The position numbers were made by a program, and so were the translations under genes. Positions 51,064 to 59,994 of a stretch of DNA of 64,000 nucleotides are shown one piece after another. The notes under the pieces are model-generated. The model saw nothing but the letters and a program-made list of their open reading frames with translations. It did no database searches and was not told the origin of the DNA. Source of the DNA: Tritrichomonas musculus (lineage: Eukaryota; Parabasalia; Tritrichomonadida; Tritrichomonadidae); NCBI GenBank assembly GCA_039105265.1, contig JAPFFF010000004.1:5642001-5706000 (forward strand), written 5' to 3'. The first letter of the stretch is position 1; each line of letters starts with the position of its first letter.

Positions 51064-54000
51064 ATGAGTGGCAATTTTTTTACACATTTAAATCCGATAA
51101 TCCAGCGTATCAATTCAATACACTCTCGACGAATGACTGCTTATGTTCACTGCTCCAAAATAAATAATTGTATTCAAGCATTAAAGCAAATACCACCAAT
51201 CATATACGAAGTAAAACTTCAGAATCCGAATAAATTAGTTAATGATGACATTTTGGAACGAATTCATGAATTAACCGTCATTTTCTCGAAACTTGAAGAT
51301 TTATTTATTCAATGTTGTTCAACAAATTGCTTTCAATTTCTTCTTTCGTCTCCTGTTGGTGATGTTAAGCGTGAATTAAAGCGTCTTCGTAACACATCAG
51401 CGGTTTTATTTACTCAACTGGATATTCCTGAAGCATCCCAAATTCTCAAAATTTCTGATGAAAGTATAAATAGCCAAGACTTTGTCGATATGAAACGAAT
51501 AGCGCAAATGTTAATCAAACTTTCTCAACAAAACCGAAAAGACGCCGAGGATTCTCTTAAAAAGCGATTTCATTCACTTGATCAAATGGGAATATCAACA
51601 AATCAAGTTGAGCTTGAAAGTATTAATATCACCATACCACCATTGCCATCAAATCTCCAAATTATTATTCCTCACAACGATATCGAATTAGGTCGAGAAA
51701 TAGGAGTAGGTCAAACAGGTGTTGTTCGTGTTGGTGTTATCAAATCTATTCAGCAAACAGTTGCTGTCAAGGTAATTTTGAAGAAAACATTCACACAACC
51801 AGAATTTGAATCTTTTAAACGAGAAATATATACACTATCTGTTGTTAGTAATCCAAATTTATTAAATTTTTATGGTTATACTAATGAACCACCATTTTGC
51901 ATCATTACCGAGTATTTACCGAATGGTTCACTTTATGATGTTTTACACAAATCTCCTTCGTTACTAACACCAACAAAACGGTCAATTATTGCGGCTGATG
52001 TTGCTCAAGGGCTAGTGTATCTACACTCGAAAGGGATAATCCATCGCGATATGAAATCTTTAAACGTTCTTCTCGATGATCATTTTCGAGCAAAAATTTG
52101 TGATTTTGGGATGGTTCAAACTCGAAACGCTCAGCAACCAATGACAGGTCTTATTGGAACAGCTCATTGGATGGCACCAGAAGTCTTGATGAGCACTCCA
52201 ACATACGATGACAAGATTGACGTTTACAGCTTTGGTATAATCTTATGGGAAATTTTGACTGGTAAAGTTCCATACGGTGAAATGTCTACAGCTAATATTG
52301 CAATATTCGTGGTTGAGCAAGGTCTACGTCCTGATATACCCGAAAATGCCCCACCTCGTATTCGTGATTTAATGACTCGATGTTGGAATGCGAACCCATT
52401 AAATAGGCCAACGATGATTGAAGTCCTTAAAGAATTAATGACACCTGAATGTCATTTCCCCAATACGAATGAAGCTCGTTTTCAAGAAGCAGAAAGTGGA
52501 GCCAAAGCTTTACTAAAGTCATTGGGTTCTAAATCACGAATGATAAGATCGAATACAATTACAACTTCTTTCTATTCTTCAAGCAAAGTAAAAAGAGGAA
52601 GTAATGTTGGTGAGGATAAGGATGAAGATACCACTGATGAATATGAGAATTTCCAACGAATTGTATATCTTAGTAAAGCTAATGAAGAAGATTCTGCAAG
52701 AATAGCAGTAAATAGTAAAAATATATTATCTTCATTTAGTAGAAAATCATCTAGTATCACTTCATCGAGTCCACATTTTAAAGAAAAAAGACATTCGTCT
52801 TTTACATCTAAAGAGTCCACAAAATTAGATGGAATTGGAATGAATGTTGAAAGTCTTGTTGCATCCCTTCAAAATAAAATTGATTCTGATCATCTAACAG
52901 TATTTTGTGATCTCCTAGAAAATAAAAAATTTGCTGATGAAGCTGCTGCTGCAGGTGGCAATAAGGTAATAGTTGAAGTCCTCACAAAACAAAAAAAGGG
53001 AACTTCCTACCTAATTGAAAAATTGGAAAAATGTAGATCGCCTCAAATTTTTGATACTTCAGTAATTAAAGCTCTTCTTAGTTTTTCTGATTCAAAGAGG
53101 CAATCATTAAGAGATAAAGCTTTATCTGCACTAATTGTTGCTACTGAATTAAGACTTGACTTCCTCAAATCTTATCCTTCGTTCTTATCAAGTCTTCTTG
53201 GCTTTCTAAAAGAGCAACCTCAAAGTAGTGGCAATAATAGTGCTAATAACTCAAGTTCAGGTCCAAATATCAATTTAAGTCCTCCGCCAAAAGTTAATCA
53301 TGCTTTACCTAGTAAGCTTTTAACTCTAGCTTGGAAATTAATAATTGTATCCGAAAAATATCCAGAAAATATTATTCCGATATTAATGTGGTATATTGAT
53401 CGTCCAGAAACTACAGAGCTTGTTGCTTCTTGCATCGTCGCTTGTATGCGATTTGAACAAAGCCATAACGAATTAACAAAAGATAATATTTCATTTCTTC
53501 TTAGAAATGTTGATCGTTTTGGTCAAATTATAGATGAATTTATTAAATCGTCAAAGAAAACATCAAAAAATGATGAAATATTCATCAAGCTTTTATTTAA
53601 AGGGAAGATGAACAAGAAAATTTATGATTTCATTCCCAAAGTTGCGGGAAGTAAACGATTTGTCATGTATGTAATTGAGAATCTTCCCCTCAAAAATGAT
53701 ATGTATAAAACAGTTAATGTTTACAATCAAATTATATCAAATTTCATTCATCTTCATCATTTCCGAAATAAAAGCAAAGCTAACAAAGGAAATGTTGGTT
53801 CTCAAAATAAAGATTCAGAAGCTGGTAACCATCCTTTCACTGATAATGATTCGAAGAATGCAAGAAATGATATAAATAATGACGATGAAGAAGATGATGA
53901 TGATTATTACGATGATTACGATATCGAAATGGAAGATGATGGGAATGGCGAGTGGAGACTCACTAATCTTGATTTCTTCAACGACAAACTCTCTCATATT

Positions 54001-54684
54001 CCAGAGTTTTATTCGGCGGCGGCTTACATGATAGGAACTCAAGATCAGCTTGATCCAATTTGCACCATTTTGATGAATATTAAAATTGATTATGCAGCTG
54101 TTTCATCAACAAAATTGCCACGAGTTCTTGCTGATGAGATTGTAAAACGAAAGGATTCAGATCAACTACTTCTTTTAATGGCCGCATCTTTCTCAATACT
54201 CAAAGTGCTTCAAGCTTCAGAATTTGTCTCAATTGTTCATCGCTTTGAATATTTTCTTCAAACCAACGATATTGAGGACTATACAAATAATTTCAGTACT
54301 TCTAATGTAATTGATGTTTCAAGCGATCAGAAGAAAAATCCTTTGAAAATGCCATCCTTTTTATGTTTGGCTGCTATTTCTAACTTTTCACCAAGTTCTG
54401 TTAATTATCAGTTGATTGTACCAGTAGCTGCTTATTTTGTGAATGTTGATTCCATTCTCATGCGTGAAACTTCTGCAATTATTTTATGCAATCATATTTC
54501 TGATCCAAATGTAGATTTAAACTTAGTGTTTAAAACTTTTGTTGATAATTTTAATGAAAAAATTGTCGACGATTCTGTAAAAGCAGCTGTTTTGGCTTTA
54601 TCCAGTGTGTGTTATAGAAGTGAAATTAGCAAAGATTTGCTCAAAGAAATGTCGAGAATTTACTCAACAATTCGAATGAAATAA
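51064..54684 (+). CDS. TKL-type kinase with helical-repeat C-terminus
   Basis: A 1206-aa protein. Residues 1-200 form a helical head found in many trichomonad TKL kinases. The kinase domain (about 207-465) has GVGQTGVVRVG, VAVKVI, HRDMKSLNVLL, DFGMVQT, GTAHWMAPEV and RCWNANPLNRPTM; HRDMKS and GTxxWMAPE are typical of TKL/RAF-like and MLK-like enzymes. All catalytic residues are present. Residues about 580-1200 are helical pairs resembling ARM/HEAT repeats, broken by an Asn/Ser loop (about 725-745) and a very acidic Asp/Glu/Tyr run (about 935-960). The C-terminal solenoid probably binds partners or restrains the kinase. Large multi-domain TKLs are a trichomonad hallmark. Starts at the first ATG. 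Confidence 0.9.
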   Translation: MSGNFFTHLNPIIQRINSIHSRRMTAYVHCSKINNCIQALKQIPPIIYEVKLQNPNKLVNDDILERIHELTVIFSKLEDLFIQCCSTNCFQFLLSSPVGDVKRELKRLRNTSAVLFTQLDIPEASQILKISDESINSQDFVDMKRIAQMLIKLSQQNRKDAEDSLKKRFHSLDQMGISTNQVELESINITIPPLPSNLQIIIPHNDIELGREIGVGQTGVVRVGVIKSIQQTVAVKVILKKTFTQPEFESFKREIYTLSVVSNPNLLNFYGYTNEPPFCIITEYLPNGSLYDVLHKSPSLLTPTKRSIIAADVAQGLVYLHSKGIIHRDMKSLNVLLDDHFRAKICDFGMVQTRNAQQPMTGLIGTAHWMAPEVLMSTPTYDDKIDVYSFGIILWEILTGKVPYGEMSTANIAIFVVEQGLRPDIPENAPPRIRDLMTRCWNANPLNRPTMIEVLKELMTPECHFPNTNEARFQEAESGAKALLKSLGSKSRMIRSNTITTSFYSSSKVKRGSNVGEDKDEDTTDEYENFQRIVYLSKANEEDSARIAVNSKNILSSFSRKSSSITSSSPHFKEKRHSSFTSKESTKLDGIGMNVESLVASLQNKIDSDHLTVFCDLLENKKFADEAAAAGGNKVIVEVLTKQKKGTSYLIEKLEKCRSPQIFDTSVIKALLSFSDSKRQSLRDKALSALIVATELRLDFLKSYPSFLSSLLGFLKEQPQSSGNNSANNSSSGPNINLSPPPKVNHALPSKLLTLAWKLIIVSEKYPENIIPILMWYIDRPETTELVASCIVACMRFEQSHNELTKDNISFLLRNVDRFGQIIDEFIKSSKKTSKNDEIFIKLLFKGKMNKKIYDFIPKVAGSKRFVMYVIENLPLKNDMYKTVNVYNQIISNFIHLHHFRNKSKANKGNVGSQNKDSEAGNHPFTDNDSKNARNDINNDDEEDDDDYYDDYDIEMEDDGNGEWRLTNLDFFNDKLSHIPEFYSAAAYMIGTQDQLDPICTILMNIKIDYAAVSSTKLPRVLADEIVKRKDSDQLLLLMAASFSILKVLQASEFVSIVHRFEYFLQTNDIEDYTNNFSTSNVIDVSSDQKKNPLKMPSFLCLAAISNFSPSSVNYQLIVPVAAYFVNVDSILMRETSAIILCNHISDPNVDLNLVFKTFVDNFNEKIVDDSVKAAVLALSSVCYRSEISKDLLKEMSRIYSTIRMK

Positions 54685-54967
54685 ATGTTTTTGTTTTTGT
54701 TTTTGATTTATTTATTAATAAATTGTGTTTATTGCGTGTAGATAGTTATTTATTCTTATTCGTCTTTTTTTTTTTTTTTTTTTTTTAATTATCTATTGAA
54801 AATGAAGAATTAAAGTATTTGAAATGTAACAAATTTTTAATTTTTGTTTGAGAAATAAAAATTAGAAGTTAAATTTTGAAAAAAAAAAACAAACATTAAT
54901 ATATTTATTGATCTAATTAAACAAATAACATGAACTATTAAAATAAAAGTAGTACCGAATAAAATGC

Positions 54968-57238
54968 TCAAGATCCAGTTTCAACCGTTTGTAGACAGCA
55001 GGATCCTTTCATGCTGAGAGATGGGCATGGAAGATTATTATATATCGACGTATATGAATTACCATCATTTCTTGAATTATCGTTAACATCTTCTTCCTCA
55101 ATAATATCGGGTATTGCTTCAGTTTTTTGAATAACGTTTGGAATTGAAAAATCTCTTGGACGCGGAAAAGTTATTTCATAATTAAGATTTGTATTTTCCT
55201 CTTGTTTGTTTTCATTAACATCTGGAGTGGTGGTTGCTTTTGCATTAAAATTAATTAGCATAGAATCATTATTTATTAGTTCTTTTGGGAATTCTTCTTC
55301 TTCATTATCTGAAACGAATTTAGAATGGCCAAGAATGTTTATAGCATTTTCAGCAAAACTAGCTGAAATGCGAATACCAGAATTATTAGTATCGTTATCA
55401 GTATCAGTATCTAAAACATTATCATTAGTAATGGTTTCGTTTGTTTCAACTTTATCATCTTTAGTTTCTAAATTTGCTTCATTAAATGGAAATGTTTTTG
55501 CTTTTTCTTCTAGGTTATTTGTAGGAATTTCTTGAATACTTATGCTAATATCTATGTCTGTTTCATTATTTGTGTCATTAGTTACAGGCTGAGATAATGC
55601 TTGGTGATTTGGCATTGGATTTATTGTTTCTTCTTGGAAAACTGTGGCTGTAGTATTCAAATTGTTAGTGATATCATTTGAAGTAGGATTTGTTGGTGGA
55701 CATGATTTCATATTTGACGTATCGATATCATATGTTATTTCTATTTCTGGCTTTAAATTAGAATCATTATTTTCATCTTGCTTCGTGTTTCCAGTTAAAT
55801 ATTTATTTGTATCAACAAGTTCGATAGAAGCATTATTATGTTCTTTTTTATTTGTTTTTCCTTGTTCCGTCAATTTTTCTTTTCTTCTTGATGATGGAAA
55901 TTGCAAAAATTGAATATTAGTTGGAAAGTCATAATTTATTTCCATTTCCTCATCTATATCATCATCTTGAGAAACAGCAGAATTTGGTTGATCGCGCTTT
56001 GGATGTTTTCTGATTCGTCGTCTGTGATGCCTAAAACGAAGTCCTTTTTCTGGATCAGAACCAAAGTTAGCATTAACTAGTGAATTAAAATCAATTTCTT
56101 TTGTTTGAACTTCTGCATCTTCTAAATAATAAATATCAGATTGTTCATCTGACAATTGATATTTTTTGCTATTCTTATTTGTTTGATATTTAAATCTGCG
56201 TCTGTATATGTTTTCTTGCTCATTTTCTGGGTTTGAATAGCCTGATGATGATGAACTTTGGCTATTAACACGTTTTTTGGATTCTCTTGATGATCTATAA
56301 TCATTATTAAGTTCCCTTGTAAATCTTTTGCTCATTTTTGCATTTCTTGATGAGTTTTTAGAGCTTTGGATATGTCTTTCAATAACGGCCGATACACTCT
56401 TTTTCTGAACTTCATATCGTTTCATTTGCTTATTTAATTCTACTTGTCGTTGTGCTTTTATATATTGAAGTGAATTTAACTGTCTTTGTAATGTTGCCAA
56501 TTGATTCTGTAATGCTGGATCTGCTTCACGTTGACAGACGATCGCAAAATGGTGATCAATATCTTCTTGTTGTTCTTCTTTCATTTCATTTAATAAAAAA
56601 TTTAGATTATTTATTTTTTCATTATAACGATCAATTTTTTCTCGAATTTTTGAATTCATAATTTCTTCCTTTTGAGTATTTTGCAAGCGAATTGCTTCAT
56701 TCATGCAATCTATTTTGCCATTTAAATCAGAAATTTTTTCTTGGTGAATTGAGATATCATCTTTAAGATCAATCTTAGTTTTTTCGCAATAATACTTCTG
56801 CATTGTATTAAGTTGTGAATCAAGTTCTGTAACTGCAATGTTTAATTGATTTGCACGCTGTGAAACATCAACATTTTTAGCTGGCTGAGGATCTAATAGA
56901 TCTAATGTTACCGCTTCAGGTGGAAGATTTTCAGCTTTTTCTTCCATTTTCATATAAATTTGTAATCGTTGACGAAGGGGAATAACCTCCTTTTTTATTT
57001 TTTCGATATCTTCTTTAAGATGAAGGCCAATTTCATTCAAATACTCTGGATCATTAAATTGATCGTTTACAGTTGCAAGAAGATCGCGTGGATCTTTTTC
57101 GTTTTTCCCATTATTAGGATTGTATTTATTTCGAAATCTACGTTGTTTTCCTTTAATACCAGTTTTTGGAGATGAAACCTTTTCCAATGGATACGATTTC
57201 TCACGCATTATCCTCTGAACAAAATCAACATCCATCAT
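54968..57238 (-). CDS. Coiled-coil protein with disordered tail, unknown
   Basis: A 756-aa protein. Residues 1-60 are basic (KGKQRRFRNKYNPNNGKNEK), 80-300 form a coiled coil (IEKIKKEVIPLRQRLQIYMK), and 300-756 are disordered, rich in Asn/Asp/Ser/Thr with basic patches (RFRHHRRRIRKHPKR) and acidic Thr/Asp/Asn repeats (DTDTDNDTNN). No enzyme motif is visible. Such layouts suit cytoskeletal linkers, but no family is recognised. The frame starts at TTG 57244; two consecutive ATGs follow and the first (57236-57238) is chosen. Confidence 0.65.
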   Translation of the reverse strand: MMDVDFVQRIMREKSYPLEKVSSPKTGIKGKQRRFRNKYNPNNGKNEKDPRDLLATVNDQFNDPEYLNEIGLHLKEDIEKIKKEVIPLRQRLQIYMKMEEKAENLPPEAVTLDLLDPQPAKNVDVSQRANQLNIAVTELDSQLNTMQKYYCEKTKIDLKDDISIHQEKISDLNGKIDCMNEAIRLQNTQKEEIMNSKIREKIDRYNEKINNLNFLLNEMKEEQQEDIDHHFAIVCQREADPALQNQLATLQRQLNSLQYIKAQRQVELNKQMKRYEVQKKSVSAVIERHIQSSKNSSRNAKMSKRFTRELNNDYRSSRESKKRVNSQSSSSSGYSNPENEQENIYRRRFKYQTNKNSKKYQLSDEQSDIYYLEDAEVQTKEIDFNSLVNANFGSDPEKGLRFRHHRRRIRKHPKRDQPNSAVSQDDDIDEEMEINYDFPTNIQFLQFPSSRRKEKLTEQGKTNKKEHNNASIELVDTNKYLTGNTKQDENNDSNLKPEIEITYDIDTSNMKSCPPTNPTSNDITNNLNTTATVFQEETINPMPNHQALSQPVTNDTNNETDIDISISIQEIPTNNLEEKAKTFPFNEANLETKDDKVETNETITNDNVLDTDTDNDTNNSGIRISASFAENAINILGHSKFVSDNEEEEFPKELINNDSMLINFNAKATTTPDVNENKQEENTNLNYEITFPRPRDFSIPNVIQKTEAIPDIIEEEDVNDNSRNDGNSYTSIYNNLPCPSLSMKGSCCLQTVETGS

Positions 57239-57514
57239 ATTCAAACCTTAATTATTTTTTTGGAACGTACAAAAGTATTGAATTTTCAAATAATATCTAT
57301 ACGTTTAATTATGTTTGTAAATCAAAAGTTCGTTATCTTTAATTTAAAAAGTTTGTAATAACGTTTTTATGATTGTATTTATATAAATATATAATAAATC
57401 ATGTTAACTAAGATAGTGATTTATAAAAAGTAATATAATAAATCAAGACAGGATAGGATAGAACATAAAAGAATAAAATGGTGTTCAAAAACAAATAATC
57501 AGAATTTTTTGTTT

Positions 57515-58678
57515 TTATATTGAGCGGCTGTCATACTCAAACTGATCAAAATTATAAGCATGTTTTTCATCAATTTCATCAGGGATAAAATCTGTTTCAT
57601 ACTTCTTTTCAGAAATATAGTTCCAATCTATTGAATTGAAAAAGCTCTTCTTTTTGAGCTCTTCCAAGGTTGGCCTTTCGTTTGGATCTTTTTTAAACAG
57701 AGAAGTGAGAATTTCGATTTCATCATCAGTCGCATCCTCAGGAAATTGAACAGTACCCTGTGTAATCTTTTCGTACATTTTCATTTGATTTTCGCAGTAA
57801 AATGGAGAATTTCCATATAGAAGTTCATAAATAACAACACCATAACTCCAAACATCTGCAGGCATACCGTATTCTTCATCTTTAAGAACTTCAGGAGCGC
57901 AATAGTCTGCTGTTCCACATATTGATCTTGTTAAATTTCCTTTACCTAAAAATTTTGCAAGTCCAAAATCTGAAATTTTAAGGTGTCCATCGTGTCCAAT
58001 CAAAACATTTTCAGGCTTCAAATCACGCAGAACAATTCCTTGTGAGTGAAGATAATCAAGGCCAAGCAAAAGTTCGGAAGCGTAAATTTTTGCATCCCTT
58101 TTTGTGACTTCAAAATCAAATCTGTTTAATAAATCACCAGCTGATGAATATTCAAGACCTAAATATGATTTTCCTTCAAATTCAAAATAAAATTTAAAAT
58201 CAACAATAAAAGGATTATGAAGCTTTGACATCAAATTTTGCTCGTTTTGTGCTATTTCATTTCTTTCTTCTGTAACTTTAATAGCGATGTATTCTTCAGT
58301 TGGATAAAAAAGTTTGGCCAAATATACGGTGGAAAAATGTCCTCGACCAATAACATTGATTAGGTCAAAAGAGTCAATTCCAATTTCATATTGTGATGTG
58401 TTACAGGTTTTCAAAGCGTTTACCCAATCAATAAGACTGTCAGGATTTTCACACGAAATCATATAGGATGGTGTAGGTGAACCTTCTGGCATGATGAGCA
58501 TGAACAAGGTCGTGGACTTGATAGCGATTTGTACTTGGGTGTTAATAATAATTCTGTGTTTTATATGAGAAAAATGTAGATCTTTTGACACAGTTAATAT
58601 GCACCCATTAAGTTTCAAATATCTTCGGTGCCAACTTTTAGAAAATGATTTTTTTACCATGAGCCAATCACTTTTCAT
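57515..58678 (-). CDS. PH-domain AGC kinase (Akt/PKB-like)
   Basis: A 387-aa protein. Residues 1-92 are a PH domain: W-L-M-V-K-K start, SWHRRYLKLNGCILTV, and a C-terminal helix with the invariant Trp (SLIDWVNALK). The kinase domain (104-352) has GRGHFSTVY (111-119), AIKV lysine 134, LRDLKPEN (217-224), DFGLAKF (237-243) and GTADYCAPEVL (255-265), all AGC-type. The first HRD residue is Leu, where AGC kinases normally carry Tyr or His. The C-terminal tail is short, ending FDQFEYDSRSI; F-x-x-F/Y-like residues are present but no clear hydrophobic-motif Ser. PH binding to phosphoinositides would recruit it to membranes, as for Akt. Activation loop Thr lies in NLTRSICGT. Confidence 0.92.
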   Translation of the reverse strand: MKSDWLMVKKSFSKSWHRRYLKLNGCILTVSKDLHFSHIKHRIIINTQVQIAIKSTTLFMLIMPEGSPTPSYMISCENPDSLIDWVNALKTCNTSQYEIGIDSFDLINVIGRGHFSTVYLAKLFYPTEEYIAIKVTEERNEIAQNEQNLMSKLHNPFIVDFKFYFEFEGKSYLGLEYSSAGDLLNRFDFEVTKRDAKIYASELLLGLDYLHSQGIVLRDLKPENVLIGHDGHLKISDFGLAKFLGKGNLTRSICGTADYCAPEVLKDEEYGMPADVWSYGVVIYELLYGNSPFYCENQMKMYEKITQGTVQFPEDATDDEIEILTSLFKKDPNERPTLEELKKKSFFNSIDWNYISEKKYETDFIPDEIDEKHAYNFDQFEYDSRSI

Positions 58679-59595
58679 CTTTACAAAAAAAAAAAAAAAA
58701 AATTGAATATGTTAAGATGAATATAAAAATTTTCATCAATTGCTACAAATTCATTTTGAATGCATCGATTATTTTTTTATAAAATCAATTCAAAACACGA
58801 ACATTCAGTTCTGAAAAATAAAACAAAACGTTTTTATTTTCAATTTATAATCTGTCATATCAATTATTCTGTTCAGTTTTGAAATCATGATTTCATTATG
58901 AAAATAAAGTAAAAATAATATGATGTAAAAAACATAAAAACTATGAGAAAAACTTTCAATTAATTCTACTCAAATTTTTGGATAAAAAAATGGATCAGTA
59001 TTGAAATTTTAAAACTTAAGATCACCTACTTTTTTACATGTATGATTAAGTCAACATAATGTTAATTTTTCATTATAAAATTACTTCATGAAATTCCTTT
59101 ATTGAACTATCTATCTATTGCTTAGTCATTGAAAAATATGGATTTTTTAAAAAGGAAATCAACCATAATATTATGGTAACCATATCGAAAAAAGAAAAAC
59201 GTGTATTATTCAAAAAGTTTACCAGGTCTAAGTAAAAGTTTCCCGCCAATAATTCCATACGTTAAAAAATAATTTAAAAAATATTAAAATTTAGATAAGA
59301 AGCCAATTTCAGTAAACCCGAGTTCTAAGAAAATATCAGCACCTCCTATTCAAAAAGTTAAGATTTCCTTGAATTGATCTTTTTTGAGCTTTTGTATTAA
59401 AAAATATAGGCCTTCATTTTTGGACTTAGGAAATTCATTTTTTTGGACCATTTTGGACATGATTTGGACATTGATTTTAGACAGAAATATTTCGATATCC
59501 AAAATAAATGAAAAATTTTTAAAAAACAAATCTTTAAATTTTTCGTATAAAAAAGTTGAGTTTTTCTTTTACAAATAAAATTTGGATAAATTGTA
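58679..59595. other. Long AT-rich spacer
   Basis: Upstream of the PH-kinase, about 900 bp. An A run lies next to the kinase start. Short frames near 59384-59645 on both strands are AT-rich low-complexity. No TIR partner for the MULE was recognised. Confidence 0.45.
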
Positions 59596-59640
59596 TTTTG
59601 AGCACTGCTCTGGTGATGTGACCAGAGCAGTATCTCAAAA
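59596..59640. repeat. Hairpin (ACTGCTCTGG / CCAGAGCAGT)
   Basis: A perfect 10-bp stem (59604-59613 with 59622-59631) around an 8-nt loop, extended by TTTTGAG / CTCAAAA flanks with a small bulge. It is markedly more GC-rich than its surroundings. It could be a foldback remnant at an element boundary or a structural stop near the MULE. Confidence 0.7.
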
Positions 59641-59696
59641 AGCAATGGTCAAAATATTTAAAATTGACCTTTTCTAATTTTTTTTAAACATTCTTT

Positions 59697-59936
59697 AGAT
59701 TAAAGCAAGATGGAGATATTCAACATTCTCGAGAGTTTTTACTTAAAAACGACAACTTTTATCACAACTAAGCAACATTATTAGTCTACATTTGAGCTCT
59801 TTACTTCACACAAACAAGATTAAAGCAAGATGGAGATGTTCAACATTCTCGAGAGTTTTTACTTAAAAACGACAACTTTTATCACAACTAAGCAACATTA
59901 TTAGTCTACATTTGAGCTCTTTACTTCACACAAACA
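59697..59936. repeat. 120-bp tandem duplication upstream of MULE
   Basis: Positions 59697-59816 and 59817-59936 are identical except for one A/G change (59718 versus 59838). A fragment of a third copy starts at 59937. One frame of each unit reads like coding sequence (HSREFLLKNDNFYHN), so a 5' piece of the transposase gene may have been duplicated. Confidence 0.92.
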
Positions 59937-59994
59937 AGATTAAAAACTCTTGAATATTCATTTCAAAATAATAAGTAAACGGTCATTTTTCTAA

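Noticed and set aside
59384..59645. Short frames on both strands before the MULE
   Set aside because: Phe/Lys/Ile-rich translation of AT-rich DNA; one runs into the hairpin.
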